A stretch of DNA of 19,484 nucleotides from an uncultured Thermomicrobia bacterium. GTDB lineage: Bacteria > Chloroflexota > Chloroflexia > Thermomicrobiales > JALYUS01. The stretch covers positions 1 to 19,484 of the forward strand of contig CALBSO010000042.1 of the NCBI GenBank assembly GCA_937968015.1, given 5' to 3'. The position numbers and the translations under genes were made by a program. The notes beneath the pieces were generated by a model. That model searched no databases. It had not been told where the DNA came from and worked only from the letters and a program-made list of their open reading frames with translations. Positions 1 through 7,517 of this stretch are shown in pieces (the first letter of the stretch is position 1; the number at the start of each line of letters is the position of its first letter).

Positions 1-77
1 CGATTCCCGAAGCGATCCAGCGGCGGGTGATGGTCGAAAACGCCCTCGCCCTCTACGGCGACCGGCTCCTGGGTTGA
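1..77 (+). CDS. 3' end of a probable amidohydrolase-family gene (partial)
   Basis: Only the last 24 codons are in the window, read from base 3 to the TGA at 75-77. The visible peptide ends in VENALALYGDRLLG. An Asn-Ala-x-x-x-Tyr-Gly ending after a basic helix is typical of the C terminus of amidohydrolase-2 (TIM-barrel metal-dependent hydrolase) proteins, where it closes the last helix. No catalytic residue is visible, so the family call rests on this tail alone. It is on the same strand as the M28-type gene 125 bases downstream. The gap between them holds an inverted repeat that may end this transcript. Confidence 0.45.
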   Translation, partial: IPEAIQRRVMVENALALYGDRLLG

Positions 78-123
78 TATGATCGGACCATCACGACGCC
101 AAGGGGCCACGAGGAGGGAGAGG

Positions 124-149
124 AAATGGAAGGAGATATTCTCCATTTT
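124..149 (+). terminator. Inverted repeat with a short T run, possible weak terminator
   Basis: AAATGGA (124-130) is the exact reverse complement of TCCATTT (142-148), and an inner AGA/TCT pair closes a TAT loop. The 3' arm runs into TTTTG. The stem is AT-rich and contains a bulge, so it would be weak as an intrinsic terminator. It lies 46 bases after the amidohydrolase stop and about 54 bases before the next start, so it could equally be an operator or leader hairpin of the M28-type gene. Confidence 0.25.
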
Positions 150-202
150 GTCCCCTTCCTGATGTCCCTGGCGGTTCATTTTTCATTGGAAGGGGGAACG
201 AT

Positions 203-1888
203 GTGGATGCACGGGAACAGACGCTACGGAACGAAGTCTCGCTCGACAATCTGACGCGGTACAACGCGGAGATCGCCAAAGGCGTACGCCTTTCGGGCAG
301 CGCGGACGAGGCGGAGGCCTTCGCCTACCTCGCCGAACAGTGCCGCTCGTATGGCATGGCGGTGGAGCAGTACGCGATTGATGCCTATGTTAGCCTGCCG
401 TGCGCGGCGGCGCTGACGGTCGTCGCGCCGGAGGAGCGCCCGCTCTCCTGCATCACGCACTCCTTCTCCCTCGCGACGGGGCCGGAAGGGTTGACCGCGC
501 CACTTGTCTATGTCGGCAAAGGCGAGGCGACGGACTACGCGGGCAAGGATGTGCGCGGCGCGGTCGTCATGACGGACGGGCTGGCGATGCCCGCCGCCGC
601 GCATGCCGCCTATCAGGCCGGGGCGGCGGGGATGGTCTGTGTCAACCCGGAGGGGCTGCACGAGATGATCATCTCGCCCGTCTGGGGCACGCCAACGCCG
701 GAGACCGCGCCTCATCTGCCGCAACTCGTCGCCGTCTCCGTGCGGCGCGGGGATGGCGATACGCTCAAGGCGCTCGTGGCGCGCGGCCCGGTGACGGTGC
801 GGCTCCAAACCGAGGTCGAAACCCGGTGGCGGCCGATCCCGACGCTCACCGCCGAGATTCGCGGCGCGGAGGATCGTTTCGTCTTGCTTAGCGGCCATGT
901 GGACTCGTGGCACTACGGCGCGATGGACAACGCGAGCGCGAACGCGACGATGCTGGAAATCGGGCGCATCCTCAGCCAGCACAAGCGCGGGAGCCCTTTG
1001 GGCAGCATGCGGCGCGGGCTGCGGCTCGCCTTCTGGTCCGGCCACTCGCACGCGCGATACGGCGCGTCGGCGTGGTATGCGGACACCTTCTTCGCGGATC
1101 TTTACGATCACTGCGTCTGCCACGTCAACGCGGAATCCACCGGAGGCATGGGCGCGACGAACCTCGCGAGCGCGGGCTGCATGGCGGAGACGTGGCGGTT
1201 CGCGGCGGGGCCGATCCGCGAGGTGTCGGGGCAGGAGCTGCGTTACCGCCGCCTGGCGCGCAACGGCGATCAGTCGTTCGAGGGTATCGGTATTCCCTCC
1301 GCGCTCGCCGGTCTCTCATCCCAACCGGAGGGTGGCCTCGGCTGGTGGTGGCACACGCCAGACGACACGCTCGATAAGATTGACGGCCCGAACTTCGTCC
1401 GGGACACGCAGGTCTATCTGCTCACCTGCTGGCGGCTCTGCACGCTGCCCGTCCTCCCCTTCGACTATACCGAGACGGCGAACGAACTGCGCGACCGACT
1501 CCACATGCTGCAAGAATCCGCCAATGGTCGCTTCGATCTCACGCCGCTGATGACCGAACTGGACGCCCTCCATGCCGACGCCGAACGGTTGAACGCGACG
1601 GTGGCGGCAGCCGGAAACGATGATGCCCGCGCCGAACGGCTCAATGCGGCGATCATGGCGGTCGGTCGGGCCATCATCCCGGTCAACTACACGAAGGCGG
1701 GTCCATTCGAGATAGATCTGGCACTGGAAAACCCGATCCTGCCCGGCCTCGCAGCGGTCGTGAATCTCGCGGAGATGGACCCGGTGAGTAACGACGCGGG
1801 CTTCCTCCGCACGCGGCTGGTGCGGGAGCGGAACCGCGTCCAGCAGGCGCTCGCCACCGCCCGGCGGGAGATCGCGCGGGCGCTGTAA
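203..1888 (+). CDS. PA-domain / M28-family zinc peptidase-like protein, atypical active site
   Basis: This 561-residue protein resembles M28-family aminopeptidase-like proteins. Residues about 93-200 look like a protease-associated (PA) domain. The M28 metal-site landmarks follow: GHVDSWHYGAMDNAS with H232 and D242, NAES with E311, and WHTPDDTLDKID with H384. Where M28 enzymes normally carry the adjacent Glu-Glu pair (catalytic base plus zinc ligand), this protein has WSGHSHARYGASAWYAD, with H281-S282 at those positions. Classical peptidase activity is therefore doubtful. The C-terminal 140 residues are helical and unassigned. The start is the GTG at 203, preceded at good distance by AGGGGGAA; the ATG at 201 is out of frame and soon reaches a stop. 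No signal peptide is seen, so it is probably cytoplasmic. It converges on the polysaccharide block and is unlikely to belong to it. The family call is firm; substrate and activity are unknown. Confidence 0.85.
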   Translation: MDAREQTLRNEVSLDNLTRYNAEIAKGVRLSGSADEAEAFAYLAEQCRSYGMAVEQYAIDAYVSLPCAAALTVVAPEERPLSCITHSFSLATGPEGLTAPLVYVGKGEATDYAGKDVRGAVVMTDGLAMPAAAHAAYQAGAAGMVCVNPEGLHEMIISPVWGTPTPETAPHLPQLVAVSVRRGDGDTLKALVARGPVTVRLQTEVETRWRPIPTLTAEIRGAEDRFVLLSGHVDSWHYGAMDNASANATMLEIGRILSQHKRGSPLGSMRRGLRLAFWSGHSHARYGASAWYADTFFADLYDHCVCHVNAESTGGMGATNLASAGCMAETWRFAAGPIREVSGQELRYRRLARNGDQSFEGIGIPSALAGLSSQPEGGLGWWWHTPDDTLDKIDGPNFVRDTQVYLLTCWRLCTLPVLPFDYTETANELRDRLHMLQESANGRFDLTPLMTELDALHADAERLNATVAAAGNDDARAERLNAAIMAVGRAIIPVNYTKAGPFEIDLALENPILPGLAAVVNLAEMDPVSNDAGFLRTRLVRERNRVQQALATARREIARAL

Positions 1889-1959
1889 CGGGTGGCGCGG
1901 GCATGAGAACAAATCTTATCGGGGAGAACGTGACGGAACTGAGGGGCTTCGCGTTGTCG

Positions 1960-1973
1960 CTCGCATGTGCGAG
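1960..1973. terminator. Short hairpin between convergent genes
   Basis: CTCGC (1960-1964) and GCGAG (1969-1973) form a 5-bp stem around ATGT, in the 122-base gap between two converging genes. No T tract follows on either strand, so if it ends transcription it does not look like a classical intrinsic terminator. It is the only compact hairpin found in this gap. Confidence 0.2.
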
Positions 1974-2010
1974 AGGGACGGCCAGCCAATCGTTGTCGAA
2001 TAGTCAGTGA

Positions 2011-3453
2011 TTATTGTTCGAACAGAATAGGAACCGGACCAATCTTCACCGAGACTTCTCGTGATACATCGCGCCGGGCTCCGGTGAGATCGCGCATGTA
2101 TCGAATTCCCCACTCCTGCGGCAGAGTATACGAGAGTGCTCCATCTGGATTCCACAGAATGCGTGCGGCATAATTTTCACCTCTCGTTACCCGGCAATGA
2201 TGGGTGTTTATGCGATCAATCGTGTATGATACGATCCGTGCGTCAATCAGCCATTTCTCTATCTCTCCAAATGCAACCCCTGCGGGCTTGAGCGTCCGGC
2301 TATCCTCCGCTGTCAACAACAAGGTCGCCCACTCCTGATTATCCCAGGCATACCAATAGCATCGCTCCACGCCGCCGACCCAGTTCAAGATGTATGCGCG
2401 CGCGAGATAACCGACTGCTTCCATGTCCGAGGAAAAGACCTTTGGAAGAGCCCAGCCAATCTCAGAGTTCCACAGCGGTTTATCCGACATTCCGTGCTTC
2501 GCAATAATCTGGCGCACGCGGCCAATGAATGGGGTGAGCGTTTCCGGTGGACTGGGAAACACGTATAAATGGTGCGCGATCACGTCGAGATAATTCCCTC
2601 CCCCGATCGAGAGATACTCGTCCAACCATGGGGGGCCCGTTTCACTGTCCGTCGCGGATGGACCGACGATCGTTATTGAGGGATCAACGTCTCTGAGAAT
2701 CCGGGATGCCTCGTGTGCCAGGTTCACGAGTTCCTTTGTCGTACCTGTCCAGTACTCTGGTAGATTCGGCTCGTTCCAGATTTCATAATTACGGATGCGG
2801 CCCTTGTAGCGTCTGGCGACCGTGGAAATGTATCTGCGCCAGTCCTCGATATATTTCGGCCCCGCTACGCTTCCTGGTTGAAAGTGCGGCGATCGCTGAT
2901 CTGGCCGCGCCGAAGCCCAGGTAGCGGGAAAGCCGAGGGGTAAGAGGAGATCAACGTTATGCTTCTGAGCGAGCGTGACGTATTGATCCAACAACTCAAA
3001 GTGCCACTCACCGTTGCGCGGTTCCAGATCGGACCAGCCGACGTCCGCATCCCATAAGCGCCATGCACCAAACGGGATCGCGGGCCATGGCGTCGTGGTC
3101 GCGACACGATGAATATGCATACCGAAGTATGTTGCCGGGATGGCGCCGACGGGCGACTGAAGGTCAACGTTCGCGCGTACGCTTGGTGTTTCAGTTTTCG
3201 ATGCCGGCGTTGGGCTAGGAGTCACCCCGACAATGGGACGGGGCGTGCCCGTACTTGTCGGCGCTGGAATGGCCGGGGTGGATGTCGGAACCTCACCCGT
3301 AGGCGTGCGCGTCAAAGGAGCAGTTGATCGGGGAGTGCCTGTGCTTGTTGGCTGACGAGGGCGTGTCTCACTGATGCTGCCACATGCGGAGAGGATCATT
3401 GCGCTCGCCGCGCGTGCAGCCATGGACAAGAATTGTCGTCGGTATAGTCGCAT
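2011..3453 (-). CDS. Tat-exported lipoprotein glycoside hydrolase, GH39 / PslG-like
   Basis: A 480-residue secreted glycosidase. The N terminus has a twin-arginine signal (YRRQFLS) and a lipobox LSAC with C24 as the lipidated residue, so it should be anchored outside the membrane. A Thr/Pro-rich linker (about 30-90) contains PTSTGTPR twice. The rest is a clan GH-A TIM barrel: YEIWNEPNL puts the acid/base Glu at E228, and LWNSEIGW puts the nucleophile at E331. The stretch RLWDADVGWSDLEP and a later WASARP resemble PslG-type GH39 enzymes, endoglycosidases that cut the exopolysaccharide made by their own operon in Pseudomonas. This is the last gene of the polysaccharide block, which fits a role in trimming or releasing the polymer. 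The subfamily call is from memory of motifs. The gene is AT-richer than its surroundings: bases 2161-2220 hold 29 G/C of 60. The ATG at 3453 includes the whole signal peptide; its ribosome binding site is weak. Confidence 0.8.
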   Translation of the reverse strand: MRLYRRQFLSMAARAASAMILSACGSISETRPRQPTSTGTPRSTAPLTRTPTGEVPTSTPAIPAPTSTGTPRPIVGVTPSPTPASKTETPSVRANVDLQSPVGAIPATYFGMHIHRVATTTPWPAIPFGAWRLWDADVGWSDLEPRNGEWHFELLDQYVTLAQKHNVDLLLPLGFPATWASARPDQRSPHFQPGSVAGPKYIEDWRRYISTVARRYKGRIRNYEIWNEPNLPEYWTGTTKELVNLAHEASRILRDVDPSITIVGPSATDSETGPPWLDEYLSIGGGNYLDVIAHHLYVFPSPPETLTPFIGRVRQIIAKHGMSDKPLWNSEIGWALPKVFSSDMEAVGYLARAYILNWVGGVERCYWYAWDNQEWATLLLTAEDSRTLKPAGVAFGEIEKWLIDARIVSYTIDRINTHHCRVTRGENYAARILWNPDGALSYTLPQEWGIRYMRDLTGARRDVSREVSVKIGPVPILFEQ

Positions 3454-3571
3454 ACATGCCGCTCATCTTATAATGCCTGGTCACTCGACTGTTCCAACCA
3501 CCGCTCCGCACGGCGGGCAACCCTTCCAAACTATCATTTATCTCGGAAGAGGATTCCTGCTTGCGCGGTGA

Positions 3572-3600
3572 AGTATCCCATACGTCCTATTGTTTGTCAA
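3572..3600 (-). promoter_or_regulatory. Candidate sigma-70-type promoter for the GH39-like gene
   Basis: Read on the minus strand, a perfect -35 hexamer TTGACA (3600-3595) is followed by a 17-base spacer and GATACT (3577-3572), a 4/6 match to TATAAT. The -35 box overlaps the TGA stop (3599-3597) of the upstream glycosyltransferase. Transcription would start near 3565 and leave a leader of about 110 bases before the ATG at 3453. A second, less well supported -10 (TATAAG, 3472-3467) lies close to the start codon. This would let the glycosidase be expressed apart from the rest of the block. Confidence 0.45.
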
Positions 3601-4757
3601 AGTGAGCCAATATGTTTGTACGTTCCCTTCTCAGTAACACACCGAATCGCCTCTACAATGCGCTGCGCGACCAACGTGGGAGTGAGATCCTGCACCGCTT
3701 CGCGTGTTCGCACACGCATTTCGTCCAGGAGGGCGGGAGGAGTAGAGAGCGCGCGATCGAGCGCCCCGTACATCTCATCGGCTTGATCGCTACGAAACGT
3801 CCATCCCGTCGTCGTGTCATGCACCAATTCTTCAACTGCTTGGCTGTACAGGCTTCCCAATACTGGAACGCCGCTCGCAAGCGCTTCATTGATGACAACG
3901 CCCCACTCATCCGCAAGGGTCGGCAATACAAAGATGCCGACTTGTGTATAGATCTGCGGCAGGTCCTGGTAGGCGACAGTACCCATAAAGCACAGTGTGA
4001 CGTTCCGCGGCAGTTGCATCTCCTGCAATTCGGTGCGGAGGGGCCCATCGCCGGCCAGCCAGAATTCCACGGTGCGATCCGGGTGCTGCTCTCCCCACCG
4101 CGCAAGAACAGTAAGAAAGGGAACGAGGCCTTTCCGCTCGACGAGCTGCCCCGCGTACAATAATCGGTGCGCTTGGCTAGGAGTACGGTGTGGTGGGATC
4201 GCCATGAAGGGCGACATCTCCGTCGTACAGGGCACGCGGAAAATGTGCTGGGGTGGGACATGAAATCGCCTGATGTACCGCGCCCCGCTCTCCCCATTCA
4301 CCAGGACCGCATCAGCACGACGGAGAATCCACTGCCGTAGCCATGTGCGTACTCGCCCTCTTCCTTGTTCACTATATTCAGAAAGCGTGGCCCAAACGAT
4401 GAGACGGCTTCTCGGTACGAGAGCGCGATAAAGCGTCGCCTGCAGCGTGCGCAATCCCAGTTCACCGGAAATCACCACGTTCGGCCGATACCGCGCAAGC
4501 AACCAGAGTGTGTCATAGGGAATATGCACATATATTGGTTCGGAGAACCCGTGGGGATGGCGCCACGCCGCGTGGAATGTGAGATTGTGCTGCACCGTCA
4601 CATCGAGGCCGCTCCAATCGGTGGGCCAGGGACGGTTCGGCTCCATTGGTGTTGAGATGTAGATACGCAACTTCCTCACGCGCTCAGCCAGCGCCCGATA
4701 GAAGAAAGCGCGATATGGTGGGATGAAATTCGTAAGTAGTGCGACGGTTTGCATCAT
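3597..4757 (-). CDS. Glycosyltransferase family 4
   Basis: A 386-residue GT-B retaining glycosyltransferase, expected to add one sugar to the lipid-linked repeat unit on the inner face of the membrane. The N-terminal domain opens with ALLTNFIPPYRAFFYRAL, a common GT4 beginning. The C-terminal nucleotide-sugar domain has LLYAGQLVERKG (199-210), AGDGPLR, and DEWGVVINEALASGVPV, where D283 and E291 occupy the E-x7-E positions, with Asp replacing the first Glu. The start is placed at 4757 (MMQTVALL) because AAGAGGA lies at good distance upstream. The frame is open back to an ATG at 4886 that overlaps the previous stop as ATGA, but those 43 extra residues do not look like a GT4 N terminus. Donor and acceptor sugars cannot be told from sequence. 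Confidence 0.85.
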   Translation of the reverse strand: MMQTVALLTNFIPPYRAFFYRALAERVRKLRIYISTPMEPNRPWPTDWSGLDVTVQHNLTFHAAWRHPHGFSEPIYVHIPYDTLWLLARYRPNVVISGELGLRTLQATLYRALVPRSRLIVWATLSEYSEQGRGRVRTWLRQWILRRADAVLVNGESGARYIRRFHVPPQHIFRVPCTTEMSPFMAIPPHRTPSQAHRLLYAGQLVERKGLVPFLTVLARWGEQHPDRTVEFWLAGDGPLRTELQEMQLPRNVTLCFMGTVAYQDLPQIYTQVGIFVLPTLADEWGVVINEALASGVPVLGSLYSQAVEELVHDTTTGWTFRSDQADEMYGALDRALSTPPALLDEMRVRTREAVQDLTPTLVAQRIVEAIRCVTEKGTYKHIGSL

Positions 4758-4882
4758 TCGCGTTTCCTCTTTTGCGGAGAAGCATCGTGCATCGTCTCCA
4801 ACCGTAGGCCCCTCGGTCGCTCTATGACGCTCGACGCTCCATGCGCCGCGACTGTACCGGATCGCCGGCAAGATGACATCGC

Positions 4883-6640
4883 TCATGATTTATTCTTTAG
4901 CGGGCTGGTGTCGCGCAGATCGAAGTCATCATTCTCGGGATTGACAAATTGTGGATCAACGAAGCGGGAGTTAGCGTCCTGCTTCGAGACGGATTGCCAT
5001 GTGTTGAAATCCATCCCCTTCTCATCAACATTGAATGCTTCGCTGCTCTTCGGGCTAAACCACACATTCTCATCCGACACGAGTGTACTGAGGAAACGAT
5101 CCTTGTTTTCACCGACACTGTTCCCGATCTGCACGAGGTGGGGGGTCGTATCGGTGCCGACGATGATGTTCTTTCGGAACGTCCACCATTCTGCAACAAG
5201 CTCGGAATCTTCGTTTGTTTCCCAGTTCTTCACCGGGCGTATCCCCTTCAACACGCGAATCTGCGCGCCCGCGTTGCCATAGACGATGTTCCCCTGCAAC
5301 GTGACGTTGTCGCCTGCCTCGGTGAGTAACCCCCATCCTCCCTGGCTATGGCAGATGACGCAGTCTGTCACGCTCGTGGGCCCCTCGCTCGCTTCAATGA
5401 ACAACCCCGTGTAATTGCGGCAGAAAAACGCTTGCTCGATCTCGATATCGGCGCAGTCCGTATCAAACCAACAACCGGTCGCCTGATTGCCCACCGCGCG
5501 ATGTCGGCGGTACACGCCACCATGGATGAAGAGATGTTTCATCCCAGCGGTTGACCACGAATAGAGCTGACCAAGGGCGCCGCGCCAATTGTTGTACGAC
5601 GTCTCATTGTCTTCGTAGAGCAGGTCCGTGACTTTGGACGCTTCCAAGCCGATTGCACCGTTGTAGTTGGCGAGATTGCGGCGGGCGATTACTGAATTGG
5701 AGGAATGCTGTTTGGTGGAAATAAATGTCATCCCACTCCAATTATTCCAGAAAAACCCGCAATCCTCCACAAGGACGTTGCTGCAATTGGAGAAAATGAC
5801 TGCGGTACCGCCGACAGGCGTGTTGCCATGCATGAATACCAGGCCCCGAACCGTCAGATTCTGTGCGCTCTCGACAAAGAAGAGATCGGGGCGAACCGCA
5901 ATCTCGACGGTAGCGTTCTCGAACCCCAAACCCGAAGGAGGCATAAGGAATACCGTGGATGTCTGTTCAGAGACGTAGAATGTTCCATCCTTCAATTCCC
6001 GATTCGATAATACCTGCGTGAGCGGTCGGCCATTGATGAAGATCATCTCCCGCCGTCGGACGATTGGCTGGAGGACGACATTTCCTTGCCATCCCTGTGG
6101 ATAGGGCGCAGCCCCCCATTTGTATGGCCACGTATGCGTGTAGGTGTTCATCGTGCCCTGTTTTTTCCACCCGGTCCAGACATCGGACCCAGAGATCGTC
6201 ACCGTGCCATGCTCTTTGGCCTCGAACTGGATGGATGCGTCTGAGAGGCCCGTATTCGACCGTAGCGAGATGGTTTCCCGATACACCCCCGGATAGATAA
6301 CGATTCGCGTGCCGGTGTTCCGCAGATTGTTCTGCACGGCGAGGTCCACCGCCTTCACGATCGTTTTGAGCGGGCGATCGTCCGTCCCCGGATTGCCGTC
6401 ATTGGCATGGGGGTCAGACATGTTGACGACGAGAACGTGCTCGGGACCATTGGGAGGGGGAGCTGTAGGCTTTGCGACGGGCGATGGATTTGCGATGGGC
6501 GACGGGGATGGCGCCGGCGTCGCAGTGTTCGGGGCCTTCTTGTTCGCGGCGCAGGCTGCGACGATGAGCGACCCAAGGAGAATCGCCGCCCGTTGGACGA
6601 ACGAGCGTCGCGTCATCGTTGGTGATCTATCGTTCTTCAT
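4883..6640 (-). CDS. Tat-exported lipoprotein with right-handed beta-helix (DUF1565/pectate-lyase-like)
   Basis: A 585-residue secreted protein. The signal has TRRSFVQR (10-17), a hydrophobic stretch, and lipobox VAAC with C30 lipidated, followed by a Pro/Ala/Ser-rich linker to about residue 65. Next comes DPHANDGNPGTDDRPLKTI, the DUF1565-type opening seen at the front of many beta-helix proteins. After that there are repeated short strands with Asn-rich turns (for example NLTVRGLVF, NVLVEDCGFFWNN), the signature of a parallel beta-helix. Such folds act as polysaccharide lyases, C5-epimerases or glycan-binding proteins; no diagnostic catalytic set was recognised, so the reaction is open. It lies between a deacetylase and a GT4 in the polysaccharide block, so a role in processing or holding that polymer is the natural inference. 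Base composition is low for the window (bases 5701-5760 hold 25 G/C of 60), partly because of the Asn/Thr-rich repeats. Start at 6640 has GGGGAG about 11 bases upstream. Confidence 0.8.
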   Translation of the reverse strand: MKNDRSPTMTRRSFVQRAAILLGSLIVAACAANKKAPNTATPAPSPSPIANPSPVAKPTAPPPNGPEHVLVVNMSDPHANDGNPGTDDRPLKTIVKAVDLAVQNNLRNTGTRIVIYPGVYRETISLRSNTGLSDASIQFEAKEHGTVTISGSDVWTGWKKQGTMNTYTHTWPYKWGAAPYPQGWQGNVVLQPIVRRREMIFINGRPLTQVLSNRELKDGTFYVSEQTSTVFLMPPSGLGFENATVEIAVRPDLFFVESAQNLTVRGLVFMHGNTPVGGTAVIFSNCSNVLVEDCGFFWNNWSGMTFISTKQHSSNSVIARRNLANYNGAIGLEASKVTDLLYEDNETSYNNWRGALGQLYSWSTAGMKHLFIHGGVYRRHRAVGNQATGCWFDTDCADIEIEQAFFCRNYTGLFIEASEGPTSVTDCVICHSQGGWGLLTEAGDNVTLQGNIVYGNAGAQIRVLKGIRPVKNWETNEDSELVAEWWTFRKNIIVGTDTTPHLVQIGNSVGENKDRFLSTLVSDENVWFSPKSSEAFNVDEKGMDFNTWQSVSKQDANSRFVDPQFVNPENDDFDLRDTSPLKNKS

Positions 6641-6685
6641 CGGCGATAATTCTCCCCGTGCCAGCGCCGGTTCATCGTGGTGTAT

Positions 6686-7516
6686 TCAGGAACCACGTAT
6701 CTCCCTACTGCTATCGGATGTCATGGAGGAGTTCATCCATGACGTAGCATTCCGCCGCTCCACCAGATCGTGCATCCATGGGACGCGGAACAGCGCTGTG
6801 CGGACGCTCACAGCAGCCTGTTCTCGTCGTGAGATGAAGCCGCTTTGCACGCGCCGCGCGAAAACATCAAGCGGGGTGCGACCATCAAGGAGGATGCGGT
6901 GGAACTGGAAAGGATCGTCATGGAAGGTCGCCGGCCCGATATGAGCCGTGTACGCGCTCTCGTATCCTGCGTTGCGAACTTCCCCACGGACCATGTGATT
7001 ATATCCTCCATAGGGATAGGCAAAATGCTTGACGGCGCGACCCAACGCGTCTTCGAGGATGACTTTACACGTAGAGACTTCCGTTCGCACATGATGCGCA
7101 TCCAGCTGAGAGAGGCGCGGATGGCTGACGCTATGGGCCTCGACACGCAGACGATGCAGAGCGCGAACCTGCCCCCATGTCAGCACCCCTTCGTTCCGTG
7201 CACCCAAAGGGTCGCGTTGGCCGATGACATTGGTCGTGAGGAAGAGCGTTGCCGGATAATTGTACTGATCGAGGACACCCTCCACGTTTTCGCAGGTCGC
7301 TGCGTAACCGTCGTCGAATGTCAGCACCACGCTTTTCTGCCCGAGCGGCTGATGAGAACGATATGCCTCCCAAAAAGCATCGAGCGCGCACACCGCAATG
7401 TTATTTCGGGCAAGATACGCCATCTGCTCGCGGAAATCGCCGAGCGGCAGCGCCCAAGGACCGCGCTGTGCGGCCTCTTTCGGGACGCGATGGTAGACGA
7501 GGATCGGTACATTCAA
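6686..7516 (-). CDS. Polysaccharide deacetylase (CE4/NodB-type)
   Basis: A 276-residue carbohydrate esterase 4 protein, expected to remove N- or O-acetyl groups from a glycan. The NodB motifs are complete: TFDDGY (66-71, with D68 as catalytic base and D69 as metal ligand), HSVSH (H128 and H132 as metal ligands), and FAYPYG (165-170). The N-terminal VPILVYHRV is the common opening of this family. The start is TTG at 7516; it is needed to include that opening, and no ATG or GTG stands closer. It begins one base after the stop of the GT26 gene, so the two are almost certainly cotranslated. No convincing signal peptide is visible, so it may act inside the cell on lipid-linked repeat units or be exported without a cleaved signal. 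The last 25 residues are not conserved. Confidence 0.88.
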   Translation of the reverse strand: MNVPILVYHRVPKEAAQRGPWALPLGDFREQMAYLARNNIAVCALDAFWEAYRSHQPLGQKSVVLTFDDGYAATCENVEGVLDQYNYPATLFLTTNVIGQRDPLGARNEGVLTWGQVRALHRLRVEAHSVSHPRLSQLDAHHVRTEVSTCKVILEDALGRAVKHFAYPYGGYNHMVRGEVRNAGYESAYTAHIGPATFHDDPFQFHRILLDGRTPLDVFARRVQSGFISRREQAAVSVRTALFRVPWMHDLVERRNATSWMNSSMTSDSSREIRGS

Positions 7517-7517
7517 T

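Noticed and set aside
224..1123. Long minus-strand open frame (about 299 codons) opposite the M28-type gene
   Set aside because: It is a shadow of a GC-rich gene: Arg/Ala-rich, no domain motifs and no ribosome binding site, while the opposite strand has clear M28 motifs.
1952..1998. Direct repeat CGTTGTCG at 1952-1959 and 1991-1998
   Set aside because: Only eight bases long, with no flanking mobile element or inverted repeats; chance is a sufficient explanation.
3184..3366. Repetitive-looking stretch in the glycosidase gene
   Set aside because: It encodes the Thr/Pro-rich linker after the lipoprotein signal. The two PTSTGTPR copies differ at synonymous bases, so it is a protein linker rather than a DNA repeat element.
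4758..4886. 43-residue N-terminal extension of the GT4 gene starting at the ATGA overlap
   Set aside because: The overlap suggests coupling, but the residues do not resemble a GT4 beginning and a strong ribosome binding site precedes the ATG at 4757. Kept only as an alternative start.
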